A stretch of DNA of 10,494 bases from Candidatus Poribacteria bacterium. GTDB lineage: Bacteria > Poribacteria > WGA-4E > WGA-3G. The stretch is from the NCBI GenBank assembly GCA_028818995.1, contig JAPPMR010000498.1:1-10494 (forward strand). The letters run 5' to 3'. Both the position numbers and the translations under genes were made by a program. The notes under the pieces were generated by a model. It was given only the letters and a program-made list of their open reading frames with translations, ran no database searches and had not been told where the DNA came from. This document shows positions 1-5,527 of the stretch, piece by piece (the stretch's first letter is position 1; each line of letters begins with the position of its first letter).

Positions 1-27
1 ACTCAAGAGGTCCGAGACGCTCGGTAA
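1..27 (+). CDS. possible 3' end of an upstream gene (infB position)
   Basis: Frame 1 reads T-Q-E-V-R-D-A-R and then TAA at 25-27. In many bacteria infB lies directly upstream of rbfA, and IF2 proteins often end in a short charged tail, so this could be the last codons of infB. Eight codons cannot identify a gene, and the other two frames also run open for part of this stretch. A small CCGAG/CTCGG hairpin (12-24, 3-nt loop) overlaps the putative stop. This is a context-based guess only. Confidence 0.2.
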   Translation, partial: TQEVRDAR

Positions 28-49
28 ACCTTAATTCAAATTAAATCAT

Positions 50-55
50 TATAAT
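50..55 (+). promoter_or_regulatory. candidate -10 box upstream of rbfA
   Basis: A perfect TATAAT lies 38 nt before the rbfA start in an AT-rich stretch (31-70). No good -35 hexamer sits at 16-18 nt spacing (27-32 reads AACCTT), so this is either a weak or activator-dependent promoter, or chance in AT-rich DNA. It could provide internal expression of the rbfA-nrnA-ribF block independent of upstream genes. Confidence 0.3.
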
Positions 56-93
56 GTCTAATAAATATACTTGATGAGCAGGAGGTCAGTGAC

Positions 94-477
94 ATGTTAG
101 AAAATAGAAGACAGGACCGAGTTGGAGCTCTTATACAGAGGGAGTTAGGAGAAATAATTCACCGTGTTGTAAAAGATCCGCGTGTCGCCTTTTGCACTGT
201 TACCCATGTAGACGTGTCTTCTGACCTTAAATATGTAGATGTGAAGGTGAGTGTTATCGGTGATTTAGAACAGAAGGAAGCAACCCTTGCAGGACTTAAA
301 AGTGCCTCAGGGTTTATTAGACGTGAGATGAGTCGGCGTTTAGCACTTAGATATTCGCCTGAATTGCGGTTTTGTTTAGATGATTCGGTAGACCATGTTA
401 TGAAAATAGATGGACTTCTCAAAAGAATTGAGACTGAAGAAGAAGTGCCAGAAAATTCAGCACAAGATATTATCTGA
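94..477 (+). CDS. rbfA: ribosome-binding factor A (RbfA)
   Basis: RbfA is a small cytoplasmic assembly factor that binds the immature 30S subunit near helix 1 of 16S rRNA and supports late maturation and cold adaptation. The 127-residue product has the usual family length and the type II KH-like fold signature: an N-terminal helix with R-x-x-R-V-G-A-L-I-Q-R-E (about 5-17), the K-D-P-R-V strand start (27-31), the T-V-T-H-V-D-V-S-S-D-L block (35-45), the A-S-G-F-I-R-R-E-M helix (71-79) and the S-V-D-H-V-M-K-I-D-G-L-L region (98-109). The tail after residue 112 is acidic and probably disordered. The start is well supported by GGAGGT at 81-86 with a 7-nt spacer. The next gene begins 2 nt after its TGA, so the two are probably translationally coupled. 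Confidence 0.95.
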   Translation: MLENRRQDRVGALIQRELGEIIHRVVKDPRVAFCTVTHVDVSSDLKYVDVKVSVIGDLEQKEATLAGLKSASGFIRREMSRRLALRYSPELRFCLDDSVDHVMKIDGLLKRIETEEEVPENSAQDII

Positions 478-478
478 G

Positions 479-1459
479 ATGTATAGTTTCCGAGCGCTCC
501 TAACCCTATTTGAACAATATCAGACGTTTGCAATTTCTACACATGTTAATCCGGATGGTGACGCAATAGGTTCCGAATTAGCGCTGTACCTATTTCTGGA
601 AAAGTTAGGGAAGACCGTAAAAATCTATAATACAGATTTGGTTCCGAAAAAGTACCAGTTCCTTCCATATTGGGAAAACATTGAGAATGCCAAAGCGTCT
701 ACAGATTTTTGTCCGGAAGTATTAGTTATTTTAGATGCAAGTTCACGAGAACGGATAGGACCTTTTCTGAGTAGACGGTTGATTCCAACACATGCTGTCG
801 TAAATATCGACCATCACATTACTGCGAAGGAATTCGGAGACTACAACCTGATTGTTCCTACTGCTTCATCAACAGCAGAGATTATTTACAAGTTTATAAA
901 ATCCACACAGATACCGATTGATGAGGCATCTGCATTGTGTCTATATACTGGGTTAATGTTTGATACTGGGTGTTTTCGCTATAGCAATGCAACACCAGAA
1001 ACCCATCGAATCGCGGCGGATTTAATAGAGATCGGTGACTTTGCCCCAGATGAAATTTATCGCCAAGTTTATGAGCATGTGCCACTGGGAAAGATTCACT
1101 TGTTGGGACAAACGCTGCAAACCTTAGAACATACTCCTGATAACAAGATAGCTTGGGTTTTGGTTACGCAATCAATGCTGAATGAAACCCAGACAACATT
1201 GGATGATGTAGAAGGTTTTGTCAATCAGATTCAAGCAATTGAAAATGTTGAAGTTGCTATTTGTGTATGTGAGTTGCCAGATGGTAACACCAAGGTAAGC
1301 CTACGCAGCGAAGGTCGTGTTGATGTTGCTGCACTTGCAGCGGAATTCGACGGTGGCGGGCATGAACGCGCTTCAGGGTGTCGTATCAATCTACCATGTG
1401 CTTCTGCTATAAAGGAACTTGTGGCAACTGCTAAACGACATATTCAAGAGATTTGTTGA
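479..1459 (+). CDS. nrnA: DHH/DHHA1 phosphoesterase, NrnA type (oligoribonuclease / pAp phosphatase)
   Basis: NrnA-type enzymes degrade short oligoribonucleotides (nanoRNA) and dephosphorylate pAp using two metal ions in the cytoplasm. With the start at 479 the protein is 326 residues, the normal length. The DHH-domain motifs are intact: H22-V-N-P-D26-G-D28 (motif I), D86 in V-I-L-D-A-S (II), D111-H112-H113 (III) and D162 in G-L-M-F-D-T-G (IV). The C-terminal DHHA1 domain has the substrate-binding G-G-G-H-E-R-A-S-G at 292-300. I chose the ATG at 479 because it lies one base after the rbfA TGA (TGAgATG) and begins where family homology is expected. An upstream in-frame ATG at 410 would add 23 residues and overlap rbfA by 68 nt. 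No clear Shine-Dalgarno is present, so translation probably depends on coupling to rbfA. The order rbfA-nrnA is classical. Confidence 0.95.
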   Translation: MYSFRALLTLFEQYQTFAISTHVNPDGDAIGSELALYLFLEKLGKTVKIYNTDLVPKKYQFLPYWENIENAKASTDFCPEVLVILDASSRERIGPFLSRRLIPTHAVVNIDHHITAKEFGDYNLIVPTASSTAEIIYKFIKSTQIPIDEASALCLYTGLMFDTGCFRYSNATPETHRIAADLIEIGDFAPDEIYRQVYEHVPLGKIHLLGQTLQTLEHTPDNKIAWVLVTQSMLNETQTTLDDVEGFVNQIQAIENVEVAICVCELPDGNTKVSLRSEGRVDVAALAAEFDGGGHERASGCRINLPCASAIKELVATAKRHIQEIC

Positions 1460-1463
1460 TATT

Positions 1464-1491
1464 TGTAGTGTTCGTCCATAAATACACTACG
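1464..1491 (+). other. small hairpin between nrnA and ribF
   Basis: GTAGTGT (1465-1471) and ACACTAC (1484-1490) are perfect 7-bp complements around a 12-nt loop, extendable by one U-G pair. No U-tract follows, so it does not look like an intrinsic terminator. A competing partner AGTGT at 1504-1508 can also pair with ACACT (1484-1488), so alternative folding is possible. It lies in the 84-nt gap where truB would usually be encoded. Its function is unknown. Confidence 0.3.
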
Positions 1492-1543
1492 CCTACTCCG
1501 CAAAGTGTATTACTGAGGCAGTAACAATTAGTGGAGAAAAACT

Positions 1544-2479
1544 TTGCAAACTTATTATAATTTGGAATCCATTCCTGAATTGACACAGGATTCAGTTGTT
1601 ACGTTTGGTGTATTTGACGGATTGCATATCGGTCACCAAGATGTTCTTGAAACAGTTCGTGCCCGTGCCGATGCCGATGAACTTGTAAGTATTCTCTTTG
1701 GGTTCTATCCGCATCCTTTGACTTTCCTTGCACCGGAAAAATGTCCACCCGTTTTAATGTGTTTGCCAAAACGCATCGAAATTCTTGAACAAATCGGGAT
1801 TGATATTGCAATTTTTGTTAATTTCAATGAACAGATCGCTTCAATGCCGCCAGATACCTTTGTAAATAATGTATTGCTTGATTTGTGCCGCGCTAAACAT
1901 GTGGTTGTTGGTTACGCCTGCCAATTTGGAAAAGATAGGGAAGGTAATGCGGCGTTTTTGGAATCTATGGGGCAAGAGTCGCAATTTGGAGTTACAGTTG
2001 TTCCACCGACTCAACTAAACGGTTTGCCGGTGCATAGCACGCGCATCAGACAAGCAATTGCAAGGGGAGATCTTTGCTTAGCATCGCAGCTTTTAGGAAG
2101 GATCTATTCTTTGAGTGGCATCATTATACGGGGTGACGGGCGCGGTAGGCAACTCGGTTTCCCAACAGCGAATATTGAACCAGGTGAGCAACTCTGTCCT
2201 CCGAACGGGGTTTACGCAATTCGTGCGAAATTAGCGGATCGCTGGTTAGATGGTGTGGTGAACATTGGAATTCGCCCTACATTTAATGGGACAAAATTCC
2301 AAGTAGAGAGCCATTTTTTTGAATTTGATGAAGTCATATACGGTGAATCTGTCGAAATATTCTTCGTTGAAAAAATTCGCAGTGAACGCAAATTCTCAAA
2401 TATGCGTGCTTTGGTGCAGCAGATTCAAAGAGATATTACTGTTGCTGAAGAAATTCTTGCACAACAACCTAATGCTTAG
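1544..2479 (+). CDS. ribF: bifunctional riboflavin kinase / FAD synthetase (RibF), TTG start
   Basis: RibF phosphorylates riboflavin to FMN and adenylates FMN to FAD in the cytoplasm. The 311-residue product has both domains. The N-terminal nucleotidyltransferase shows G-V-F-D-G-L-H-I-G-H (22-31) and H-S-T-R-I-R (164-169). The C-terminal flavokinase shows G-R-G-R-Q-L-G-F-P-T-A-N (199-210), I-G-I-R-P-T-F (241-247) and the acidic residue E255 in V-E-S-H-F. The start codon is TTG: an in-frame stop lies at 1529-1531, no ATG or GTG falls between it and the TTG, and GGAG (1533-1536) sits 7 nt upstream. Oddity: the usually strong V-G-x-[DN]-F-x-F-G motif of the synthetase domain reads V-G-Y-A125-C126-Q-F-G here. 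Overall assignment is firm; full FAD-synthetase activity is less certain. Ribosome-assembly genes lie upstream, but truB is absent between. Confidence 0.96.
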   Translation: MQTYYNLESIPELTQDSVVTFGVFDGLHIGHQDVLETVRARADADELVSILFGFYPHPLTFLAPEKCPPVLMCLPKRIEILEQIGIDIAIFVNFNEQIASMPPDTFVNNVLLDLCRAKHVVVGYACQFGKDREGNAAFLESMGQESQFGVTVVPPTQLNGLPVHSTRIRQAIARGDLCLASQLLGRIYSLSGIIIRGDGRGRQLGFPTANIEPGEQLCPPNGVYAIRAKLADRWLDGVVNIGIRPTFNGTKFQVESHFFEFDEVIYGESVEIFFVEKIRSERKFSNMRALVQQIQRDITVAEEILAQQPNA

Positions 2480-2509
2480 TCAAGTGCTAATTGATAGGTC
2501 TGGAAAATA

Positions 2510-2575
2510 GTCGGGAATCGGAGTTCCCTCCTACCATAAACAGTCCATCGGTAGGAGCGATCTCCGAATCGCGAC
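2510..2575. repeat. imperfect inverted repeat made of two self-complementary arms
   Basis: The left arm (2511-2535) and right arm (2550-2574) are inverted copies matching at 21 of 25 positions around a 14-nt spacer, with an extra G-C pair outside (2510/2575). Each arm also folds on itself: GGGAA/TTCCC (2513-2517 with 2524-2528) in the left and GCGAT/ATCGC (2557-2561 with 2568-2572) in the right, each with a 6-nt loop. The four mismatches between arms form two compensatory pairs. It lies between the convergent ribF and ThuA genes, so it may act as a bidirectional terminator or RNA-processing signal, or be a dispersed REP/MITE-like element. From memory, similar GTAGGAGCGATCTCCGAATC repeats occur in Poribacteria assemblies. 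Confidence 0.8.
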
Positions 2576-2588
2576 GGACAATAATATG

Positions 2589-2617
2589 TTGACGCAGTAC
2601 TAAGGTAAATTTATAAT
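2589..2617 (+). promoter_or_regulatory. near-consensus sigma70-type promoter pointing into the ThuA gene antisense
   Basis: TTGACG (2589-2594) and a perfect TATAAT (2612-2617) are separated by exactly 17 nt. This is the best promoter-like sequence seen in the window, yet no plus-strand gene follows. Transcription would start near 2624 and run antisense to the 3' end of the ThuA-like gene. A weak AT hairpin (2624-2629 with 2634-2639) lies at the predicted start. It may serve an antisense or small RNA, be a leftover of a mobile element, or be fortuitous. Confidence 0.45.
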
Positions 2618-2638
2618 AATCCGAAAATACAACTATTT

Positions 2639-3274
2639 TTAGAGTCTATTTCCTACCCATAGAACCCCTCTACGTATAACTTCCTGAAAACTCGGATTTT
2701 CAAGTACAGCTATATCGTGTCCTAACGCGAAATAAAATACTTTACCCTCGCCATATTTATGATGGAATGCCATGACGTGAGTTTCATTCTTCGTGTGATC
2801 ATAAGCGGACATCAGGTGTTGTGAAGTATCAGGGTTGTGTTTCAGATAGTAGAGTTCATCTGTCACCTCAAAATCAGTTAATCCAATGGAAATCGGATGT
2901 TCAGAGTCGTTTACGTTAACTGTGAAGTCCATATAAGGGCTATGCCCATTGAAAAACCCATTGAGCATACCGTGATAGCCTTCAGATTCTCGGAAAGAAG
3001 CAGCTGCCGTGTGCAGCCCAAAAAATCCACCTCCCGAACGGATATATTTAAGCAAACCTGTTTCTTGTGCCGCTGTAAGTTCTCCCACATCGGTATAGAA
3101 AAGCACGGTATTATATGCATCAAGACCATCGGCAAGCACATCGTAATCTCGCGAGAAATCGGCTTCAATGCTATCGGTATCGTTGAGCATTGCTGTTAAA
3201 AATTTTCCATTTCCCTCATGGTCGTGATAAATACCTTCTGTTCCGACAAATATAAGTGATTTAAGAGTTTCCAT
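2639..3274 (-). CDS. ThuA-like domain protein (class I glutamine-amidotransferase-like fold)
   Basis: This is a 211-residue cytoplasmic protein with no signal peptide. It matches the ThuA family (named after Sinorhizobium trehalose utilisation), which has a glutamine-amidotransferase-like fold and is often paired with sugar dehydrogenases. Visible signatures are the N-terminal strand with H17-D-H-E (17-20), G-G-G-F-F-G-L-H-T-A-A (81-91) at the position of the nucleophile elbow but without cysteine, G-H-S-P-Y-M-D-F (110-117), D-E-L-Y-Y-L (139-144), Y-G-E-G-K-V-F-Y-F-A-L-G-H-D (174-187) and G-V-L-W-V-G-N (203-209). The exact reaction is unknown; a role on oxidised (keto) sugars is inferred from family context. 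The start is firm: GGAGGT at 3278-3283 lies 3 nt before the ATG. It begins 10 nt after the stop of the upstream dehydrogenase, so the two form an operon. Confidence 0.87.
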   Translation of the reverse strand: METLKSLIFVGTEGIYHDHEGNGKFLTAMLNDTDSIEADFSRDYDVLADGLDAYNTVLFYTDVGELTAAQETGLLKYIRSGGGFFGLHTAAASFRESEGYHGMLNGFFNGHSPYMDFTVNVNDSEHPISIGLTDFEVTDELYYLKHNPDTSQHLMSAYDHTKNETHVMAFHHKYGEGKVFYFALGHDIAVLENPSFQEVIRRGVLWVGNRL

Positions 3275-3284
3275 TCTACCTCCG

Positions 3285-4316
3285 TTAATTGTTTGGCATG
3301 ACGAGAACTTTTACGGACCCGTGTTCATCACGTCCCGCTGCAACTGCAAATGCTTGCGTAATCTCGTCCAAGTTGAATCGGTGTGTAACCAATGGACTTG
3401 GATCAAGTTTGCCCGCAGCGAGCAGGTCAATAGCGATTTGAAACTCAGTTTTACCGCCGCGCCTACCGTAACAAAATGACCATATTATCGTTAGTTCACG
3501 GCTGCGGGCAAACCTTTCTGAAAAGGTGAGTGGTGCGCCATGTCCACCTACCATGCAGACGCGTCCGCGTTTTGCTGCTATCTGTGTAGCCTGTTCCAAC
3601 GTATTTGCCTTGCCGCCGACCGCTTCAAAGACGACATCAGCCCCGCGTCCATTACTCCAATCCATAACTGCTTCCACTGCATCGGTCTTATCTACATTAA
3701 TTGGCACAGCGTCAACCGCCTCGTGCGCAATTTGTATCGGCGCATCCGGTTTTCCTAAAACAGCGATGGATGTTGCCCCCGCGATATCCGCTACCTGTGC
3801 AATTGTCAAACCAACTGGACCGCTTCCAATAATGGCAACGCGATCACCAGGTGACACCATTGCTCTATTAACGGCATGCACTGCAACAGCGTATACCTCT
3901 GCTAACGCACCGCCTTCAGCAGAAACACTATCAGGAAGGGGGTACGCATTAGAGGTGCGTGCAACCATAAACTCAGCGAAACCGCCACCAGCATGTCGTA
4001 AATTTGTGCAGATGTTGTAATAACCGTTGTAGCATTCCGGGCAGTTATTACATGGACTGATAGGTTCAATTGCAACACGCTCCCCTGTTTTATGTTCGGC
4101 AACATCTTTTCCTATGTCAACAATTTGTCCTGCTAATTCATGCCCACCGATACGGGGTGATAAAGGCTTGTCTGGCTGATGGTGATAACCGTGTAGATCG
4201 CTACCACAGATACCAGCTGCTTCTACCTGTACCAATACCTGCTCTGCTTCAGGCGTTGGGTCAGGGACTGTTTCAACCCGAATATCTTTTCCACCGTAAA
4301 ATTGCGCTGCTTTCAT
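3285..4316 (-). CDS. zinc-dependent medium-chain alcohol/polyol dehydrogenase
   Basis: This NAD(P)-dependent MDR-superfamily enzyme, of the sorbitol/threonine dehydrogenase type, probably oxidises a sugar, polyol or amino-alcohol hydroxyl. The protein has 343 residues. Catalytic zinc ligands are visible as C37 in G-I-C-G-S-D, H59-E60 in G-G-H-E and probably E140 in L-A-E. The structural zinc lobe is complete, with C89-x2-C92-x2-C95-x7-C103. The Rossmann nucleotide loop is G164-S-G-P-V-G169. I place the start at 4316 because GAGGGT (4321-4326) lies 4 nt upstream and family homology begins with M-K-A-A; an in-frame ATG at 4334 would add six residues but lacks this support. The gene leads a two-gene operon with the ThuA-like protein. 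Its upstream region holds a plausible promoter overlapped by a perfect palindrome. The substrate cannot be read from the sequence. Confidence 0.93.
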   Translation of the reverse strand: MKAAQFYGGKDIRVETVPDPTPEAEQVLVQVEAAGICGSDLHGYHHQPDKPLSPRIGGHELAGQIVDIGKDVAEHKTGERVAIEPISPCNNCPECYNGYYNICTNLRHAGGGFAEFMVARTSNAYPLPDSVSAEGGALAEVYAVAVHAVNRAMVSPGDRVAIIGSGPVGLTIAQVADIAGATSIAVLGKPDAPIQIAHEAVDAVPINVDKTDAVEAVMDWSNGRGADVVFEAVGGKANTLEQATQIAAKRGRVCMVGGHGAPLTFSERFARSRELTIIWSFCYGRRGGKTEFQIAIDLLAAGKLDPSPLVTHRFNLDEITQAFAVAAGRDEHGSVKVLVMPNN

Positions 4317-4330
4317 ATTTACCCTCACAT

Positions 4331-4340
4331 GCACATGTGC
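4331..4340. promoter_or_regulatory. 10-bp palindrome in the dehydrogenase leader
   Basis: GCACATGTGC is a perfect palindrome, 5 nt upstream of the Shine-Dalgarno of the dehydrogenase and centred 19 bp from a second perfect palindrome at 4349-4360. Both lie at or downstream of the predicted transcription start, as operators for a repressor often do. Regulator binding is inferred; no regulator gene is present in the window. Confidence 0.35.
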
Positions 4341-4348
4341 TAAAAGTC

Positions 4349-4385
4349 TGTTTTAAAACATAGCGTAGGAGTAAGATTATGCCAA
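4349..4385 (-). promoter_or_regulatory. candidate promoter and operator of the dehydrogenase-ThuA operon
   Basis: On the minus strand a -35 box TTGGCA (4380-4385) and a -10 box TATGTT (4357-4362) are separated by exactly 17 nt. The perfect 12-bp palindrome TGTTTTAAAACA (4349-4360) overlaps the -10 box and runs to the expected start site, the classical place for a repressor operator. The upstream phosphatidyltransferase ends 122 nt before the dehydrogenase start, so an independent promoter here is reasonable. Confidence 0.5.
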
Positions 4386-4438
4386 TCGGTTACCCATTTC
4401 GATTCCGTGTTCAAATCTTTTTATCTTGTTTACAAAAT

Positions 4439-5062
4439 CTATGAGCTGCGTTTGATGTACTGCCATCCGTCAATAAGGACGGGAAATCCTCGAATGAGAC
4501 ACATAGCAACAGCAACATAGGCAATGATTACAGAGACCAATGAAAATGTATCAATGACAGTGGTATTAATGAATGAGATATTCAGAGTGGTATTCTCGGG
4601 ACTGAGTAAATCCACAATAGGAAGGAAAATAAATACCAGCGTTTTGGCTAATCCATATAATCCGCGAGAGAATCGAGAACTCGTCAATGCTCGTGTCCAA
4701 GCAGCTGACATCATTTCAAATGGGGTTTTTCCATCTGTAAGTGCAAAGCCGCGGATACCGTCAGTTAGAATTCCGCGCGTCACAACTACTATAGGCATCC
4801 AATATGGAATAAAATCAATAATAAATGCAAAGTAAATCCAGAATACATTTTCAACAATCCTGTCAGCAGCAATATCAAAAACAGCACCGAATTTTGAGGT
4901 TTGGTTATGTTTGCGAGCAACAATACCGTCTACAGAATCAAGTATAAAAATAATAAGGATGGTTATAATGCACGCAATATCTATATAAGGATGTCGTCTG
5001 AAGATAGCGATAACAGTAAAGGTTAAAAAGAGACGGAAAAGCGTTATTGCGTTTGCTGTCAT
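4439..5062 (-). CDS. CDP-alcohol phosphatidyltransferase family membrane protein (PgsA-like)
   Basis: These integral membrane enzymes transfer a phosphatidyl group from CDP-diacylglycerol to an alcohol such as glycerol-3-phosphate or inositol phosphate. The 207-residue protein carries the complete family signature D42-x2-D45-G46-x2-A49-R50-x8-G59-x3-D63-x3-D67, whose aspartates bind the metal ions and CDP group. Hydrophobic segments at about 8-21, 27-41, 73-87, 89-96, 138-150 and 170-192 give the usual six-helix pattern. The first residues M-T-A-N-A-I-T-L-F-R-L match the common 'P-N-x-I-T-x-x-R' opening, supporting this start. The Shine-Dalgarno is weak: GGGGA lies about 11 nt upstream. Length fits PgsA-like enzymes, but the acceptor alcohol cannot be assigned. 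It lies upstream of the dehydrogenase on the same strand but is probably transcribed separately. Confidence 0.92.
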   Translation of the reverse strand: MTANAITLFRLFLTFTVIAIFRRHPYIDIACIITILIIFILDSVDGIVARKHNQTSKFGAVFDIAADRIVENVFWIYFAFIIDFIPYWMPIVVVTRGILTDGIRGFALTDGKTPFEMMSAAWTRALTSSRFSRGLYGLAKTLVFIFLPIVDLLSPENTTLNISFINTTVIDTFSLVSVIIAYVAVAMCLIRGFPVLIDGWQYIKRSS

Positions 5063-5350
5063 GCTGACTCATTCCCCAGATTCTGTTTCTGGATAATCAA
5101 ATAACAGTAGATTCTATTCTTCTCACAGATTCATCAATCAATCTATCTATCTATATGTGCCAAATTGAGAAGACCGTGCTTCGTAGTGGTATTTGTCTTT
5201 CTGTGGATATATTAGCAGAATTTCCTTTGAATATCAAGTAATTTTACGGAGTTATATGTTTTGTTTAGATGGTATATTCATTTCTGAGATAAAATGTGTT
5301 AGCATTTTCACGTTTCTTAAGCGAGGGTGTGTAAAGTTTAGGTTACAAGG
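5063..5350. other. AT-rich intergenic stretch without a recognisable gene
   Basis: I see no coding sequence in these 288 nt on either strand. It holds a possible promoter for the phosphatidyltransferase (5209-5237) and a short tetranucleotide tract, two TCAA then three TCTA units (about 5134-5153). GGGTGTGTAAAG at 5325-5336 resembles the outer end of an insertion sequence and lies just past the transposase remnant. Otherwise it is featureless. Confidence 0.5.
5209..5237 (-). promoter_or_regulatory. candidate promoter for the phosphatidyltransferase gene
   Basis: On the minus strand TTGATA (5232-5237) and TAATAT (5209-5214) are separated by exactly 17 nt. Five of six bases match the -35 consensus and four of six match the -10. 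It would give a leader of about 140 nt before the start at 5062. The region is AT-rich, so chance occurrence is possible. Confidence 0.4.
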
Positions 5351-5527
5351 TTATGCTGCTTGTGTGAGTTGATTCCAATATCGGTTTCACGCACTATTTT
5401 TCATTACGCACCGTAAGGAGAGCAAGGCATTGATACCTTCTCTTTCCATCTCATAGATGCTCGCTTGCACCTTTGTCCCACGATTGAATTCGCACCTACG
5501 GTTGGAAAATAGAGACTTACGATAAAT
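5351..5527 (-). pseudogene. probable decayed C-terminal fragment of a transposase gene
   Basis: After the S8 protease stop the minus strand stays open for 46 codons (5527-5390), meets TGA (5387-5389), then continues for 11 codons to TAA (5351-5353). The codons read ...E-M-E-R-E-G-I-N-A-L-L-S-L-R-C-V, then M-K-N-S-A-stop-N-R-Y-W-N-Q-L-T-Q-A-A-stop. This has the pattern of the C-terminal end of ISKra4-like or related DDE transposases (E-G-x-x-A-[IL]-L-x-L-R ... W-x-x-Y-W), with the TGA at the place where a tryptophan codon TGG would be expected. There is no start codon context, and the N-terminal and catalytic parts are missing. An IS-end-like sequence follows at 5325-5336. The first 10-15 codons after the protease stop may not belong to the element. 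The transposase reading is from motif memory only. Confidence 0.45.

Noticed and set aside
410..478. Longer start for the NrnA-type protein at 410
   Set aside because: It would overlap rbfA by 68 nt and add 23 residues outside the family domain; the ATG at 479 follows the rbfA stop by one base.
2624..2639. AT-only hairpin at the 3' end of the ThuA-like gene as a terminator
   Set aside because: The 6-bp stem contains only A-T pairs and overlaps the stop codon; too weak to be called a terminator.
2897..3199. Plus-strand open frame downstream of the orphan promoter
   Set aside because: It is antisense to the ThuA-like gene, has no Shine-Dalgarno or recognisable motif, and begins about 270 nt after the predicted start site.
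3526..4020. Open frame of 164 codons on the plus strand
   Set aside because: It lies wholly antisense to the dehydrogenase, whose motifs and start are clear; the composition is that of an opposite-strand shadow.
4317..4334. Dehydrogenase start at 4334
   Set aside because: The ATG at 4316 has GAGGGT 4 nt upstream and gives the normal M-K-A-A family start; the extra six residues have no support.
5134..5153. TCAA/TCTA tetranucleotide tract as a phase-variable repeat
   Set aside because: Only two plus three units, too few for slippage-based switching, and not at a promoter box or within a gene.
5417..5445. Hairpin AGAG-C-AAGG / CCTT-CTCT as terminator of the S8 gene
   Set aside because: It has a bulge and no T-run on the minus strand, and it falls within the coding remnant of the transposase, so it is probably incidental.
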